DNA of 5,345 bases from a bacterium (GTDB lineage Bacteria; SZUA-79; Acidulodesulfobacterales; Acidulodesulfobacteraceae), in assembly GCA_021828445.1 (NCBI GenBank), contig JAJZJD010000069.1:1-5345 (forward strand). Reading direction: 5' to 3'. Below the pieces are notes generated by a model. That model made no database searches and was not told the origin of the DNA. It worked only from the letters and a program-made list of their open reading frames with translations. Shown here piece by piece: positions 4,664 to 5,345 of the stretch (its first letter is position 1; each line of letters opens with the position of its first letter). Both the position numbers and the translations under genes were made by a program.

Positions 4664-5345
4664 ATGAATATAAAAACATTAAAATTCAAAATTTTATCGC
4701 TTTTTTCCATTTCCTATCTGATAATATTTTTGATTGCTCTCAGCTTTTTAATAATAAGAATTAAGTATTTCCATTTCTTTTATTTTTCGCTGTTAAGATA
4801 TTATGCCCCGCTCTTTACGATATTAATTTTTATCGTTATATCTTTGATATCCGTTTATATAATTTTTAAAAGGATTTTTATCTATCCACTTGAAGATTTA
4901 TTATTTAATATTAAGAAAATAGACGTTAAAAATCCAAATAAGATAGATTTAACCGAAAAATATCTGAAAACAGGAAACGAATTCTATGAATTTGCAGAGG
5001 CCATTACGGCTTTAAATAACACGATTGTTAAAAAACAAGAAGAAAATAATATTATTATTGCGAATCTTGAGAATTCAAATAAGAAACTCAACCTCTTAAA
5101 TGAATTATCGTATAAATTATCTATGGTTTTTACGCTTGAATATGCCATAAAAACATTTGCGGAAGGACTTTATTCCATAAAAAACGACAGGAATGGAAGA
5201 GTAGATTCGCTTCATATAAACATATTCGATACCGTTAATAAGAAAACAGTTACGTCGTTGATTTACAGCGGAAAGGATAATAAGCCGGGAGAGCATGCGG
5301 CTTCGGAAAATTCCGGCAAGATTATCGTAACGACCAATAATATTA
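4664..5345 (+). CDS. Membrane-bound sensor protein (two TM, HAMP-like, coiled coil, probable GAF), 3'-partial
   Basis: The frame is open from the ATG at 4664 to the window end, 227 codons, with no stop. Residues 10-31 and about 49-68 are strongly hydrophobic membrane segments joined by only about 17 residues, so almost nothing is exposed outside. Residues about 69-121 look like a HAMP-type linker (KRIFIYPLEDLLFNIKKID, later EFYEFAEAITALNNTI). Residues about 112-147 are a probable coiled coil (KKQEENNIIIANLENSNKKL), and from about 148 (ELSYKLSMVFTLEYAIKTFAEGL) the pattern is that of a GAF domain entry. The output domain is beyond the window: histidine kinase, diguanylate cyclase or phosphatase are all possible, so no symbol is given. 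No Shine-Dalgarno is visible before the ATG; no other in-frame ATG, GTG or TTG lies between it and the TAA at 4622-4624. It is divergent from the IclR regulator, which may control it. Confidence 0.82.
   Translation, partial: MNIKTLKFKILSLFSISYLIIFLIALSFLIIRIKYFHFFYFSLLRYYAPLFTILIFIVISLISVYIIFKRIFIYPLEDLLFNIKKIDVKNPNKIDLTEKYLKTGNEFYEFAEAITALNNTIVKKQEENNIIIANLENSNKKLNLLNELSYKLSMVFTLEYAIKTFAEGLYSIKNDRNGRVDSLHINIFDTVNKKTVTSLIYSGKDNKPGEHAASENSGKIIVTTNNI

Overview
The window looks like a chromosomal stretch from a low-GC Gram-negative-type bacterium. Sampled 60-base lines range from about 17% to 47% G+C. Ribosome binding sites are of the AGGAGG type, an RNase J of ordinary length is present, and the set PlsC + RNase J + IclR + membrane sensor + small helical protein fits an anaerobic Desulfobacterota-like (former deltaproteobacterial) genome. 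This placement is inference from gene content; no rRNA or marker gene is present to fix it.

Layout, left to right. (1) 2-643 (+): the 3' part of a 1-acyl-glycerol-3-phosphate acyltransferase (PlsC), whose start lies outside the window. (2) 723-1339 (+): an overlapping toxin-antitoxin pair, an AbrB/SpoVT-fold antitoxin (VapB type) followed by a PIN-domain ribonuclease toxin (VapC type). It is clearly more AT-rich than plsC and has its own good promoter with an extended -10. (3) 1351-3015 (+): a complete RNase J of 554 aa, starting 11 nt after the toxin stop, with no visible Shine-Dalgarno. (4) 3016-3291 (+): an AT-rich leader, then a 22-codon ORF encoding a Lys/Ser/Ala peptide behind a 9-nt perfect Shine-Dalgarno, then a 62-nt hairpin. 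(5) 3297-3548 (-): an unrecognised 83-aa helical protein with its own consensus-like promoter. (6) 3681-4508 (-): an IclR-family repressor. (7) 4664-5345 (+): the N-terminal part of a two-TM membrane sensor (HAMP-like linker, coiled coil, start of a probable GAF domain), cut by the window end and transcribed divergently from iclR.

How the parts relate. plsC, vapBC and the RNase J gene run in one direction and could be read as one unit, but vapBC has a promoter of its own and looks like an insertion into an older plsC-rnj arrangement. The VapC toxin and RNase J are both ribonucleases and sit 11 nt apart, so toxin-antitoxin transcription may feed RNase J expression. The 155-bp gap between iclR and the sensor gene contains a candidate -10 for each direction and two AT-rich inverted repeats, the classic arrangement for a regulator controlling itself and its divergent neighbour.

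The least ordinary item is the tiny basic ORF at 3130-3198. Its translation signal is the best in the window, and it is flanked by a candidate extended -10 promoter and a structured 3' region with competing pairings. It could be a real small protein, a dual-function RNA, or both.
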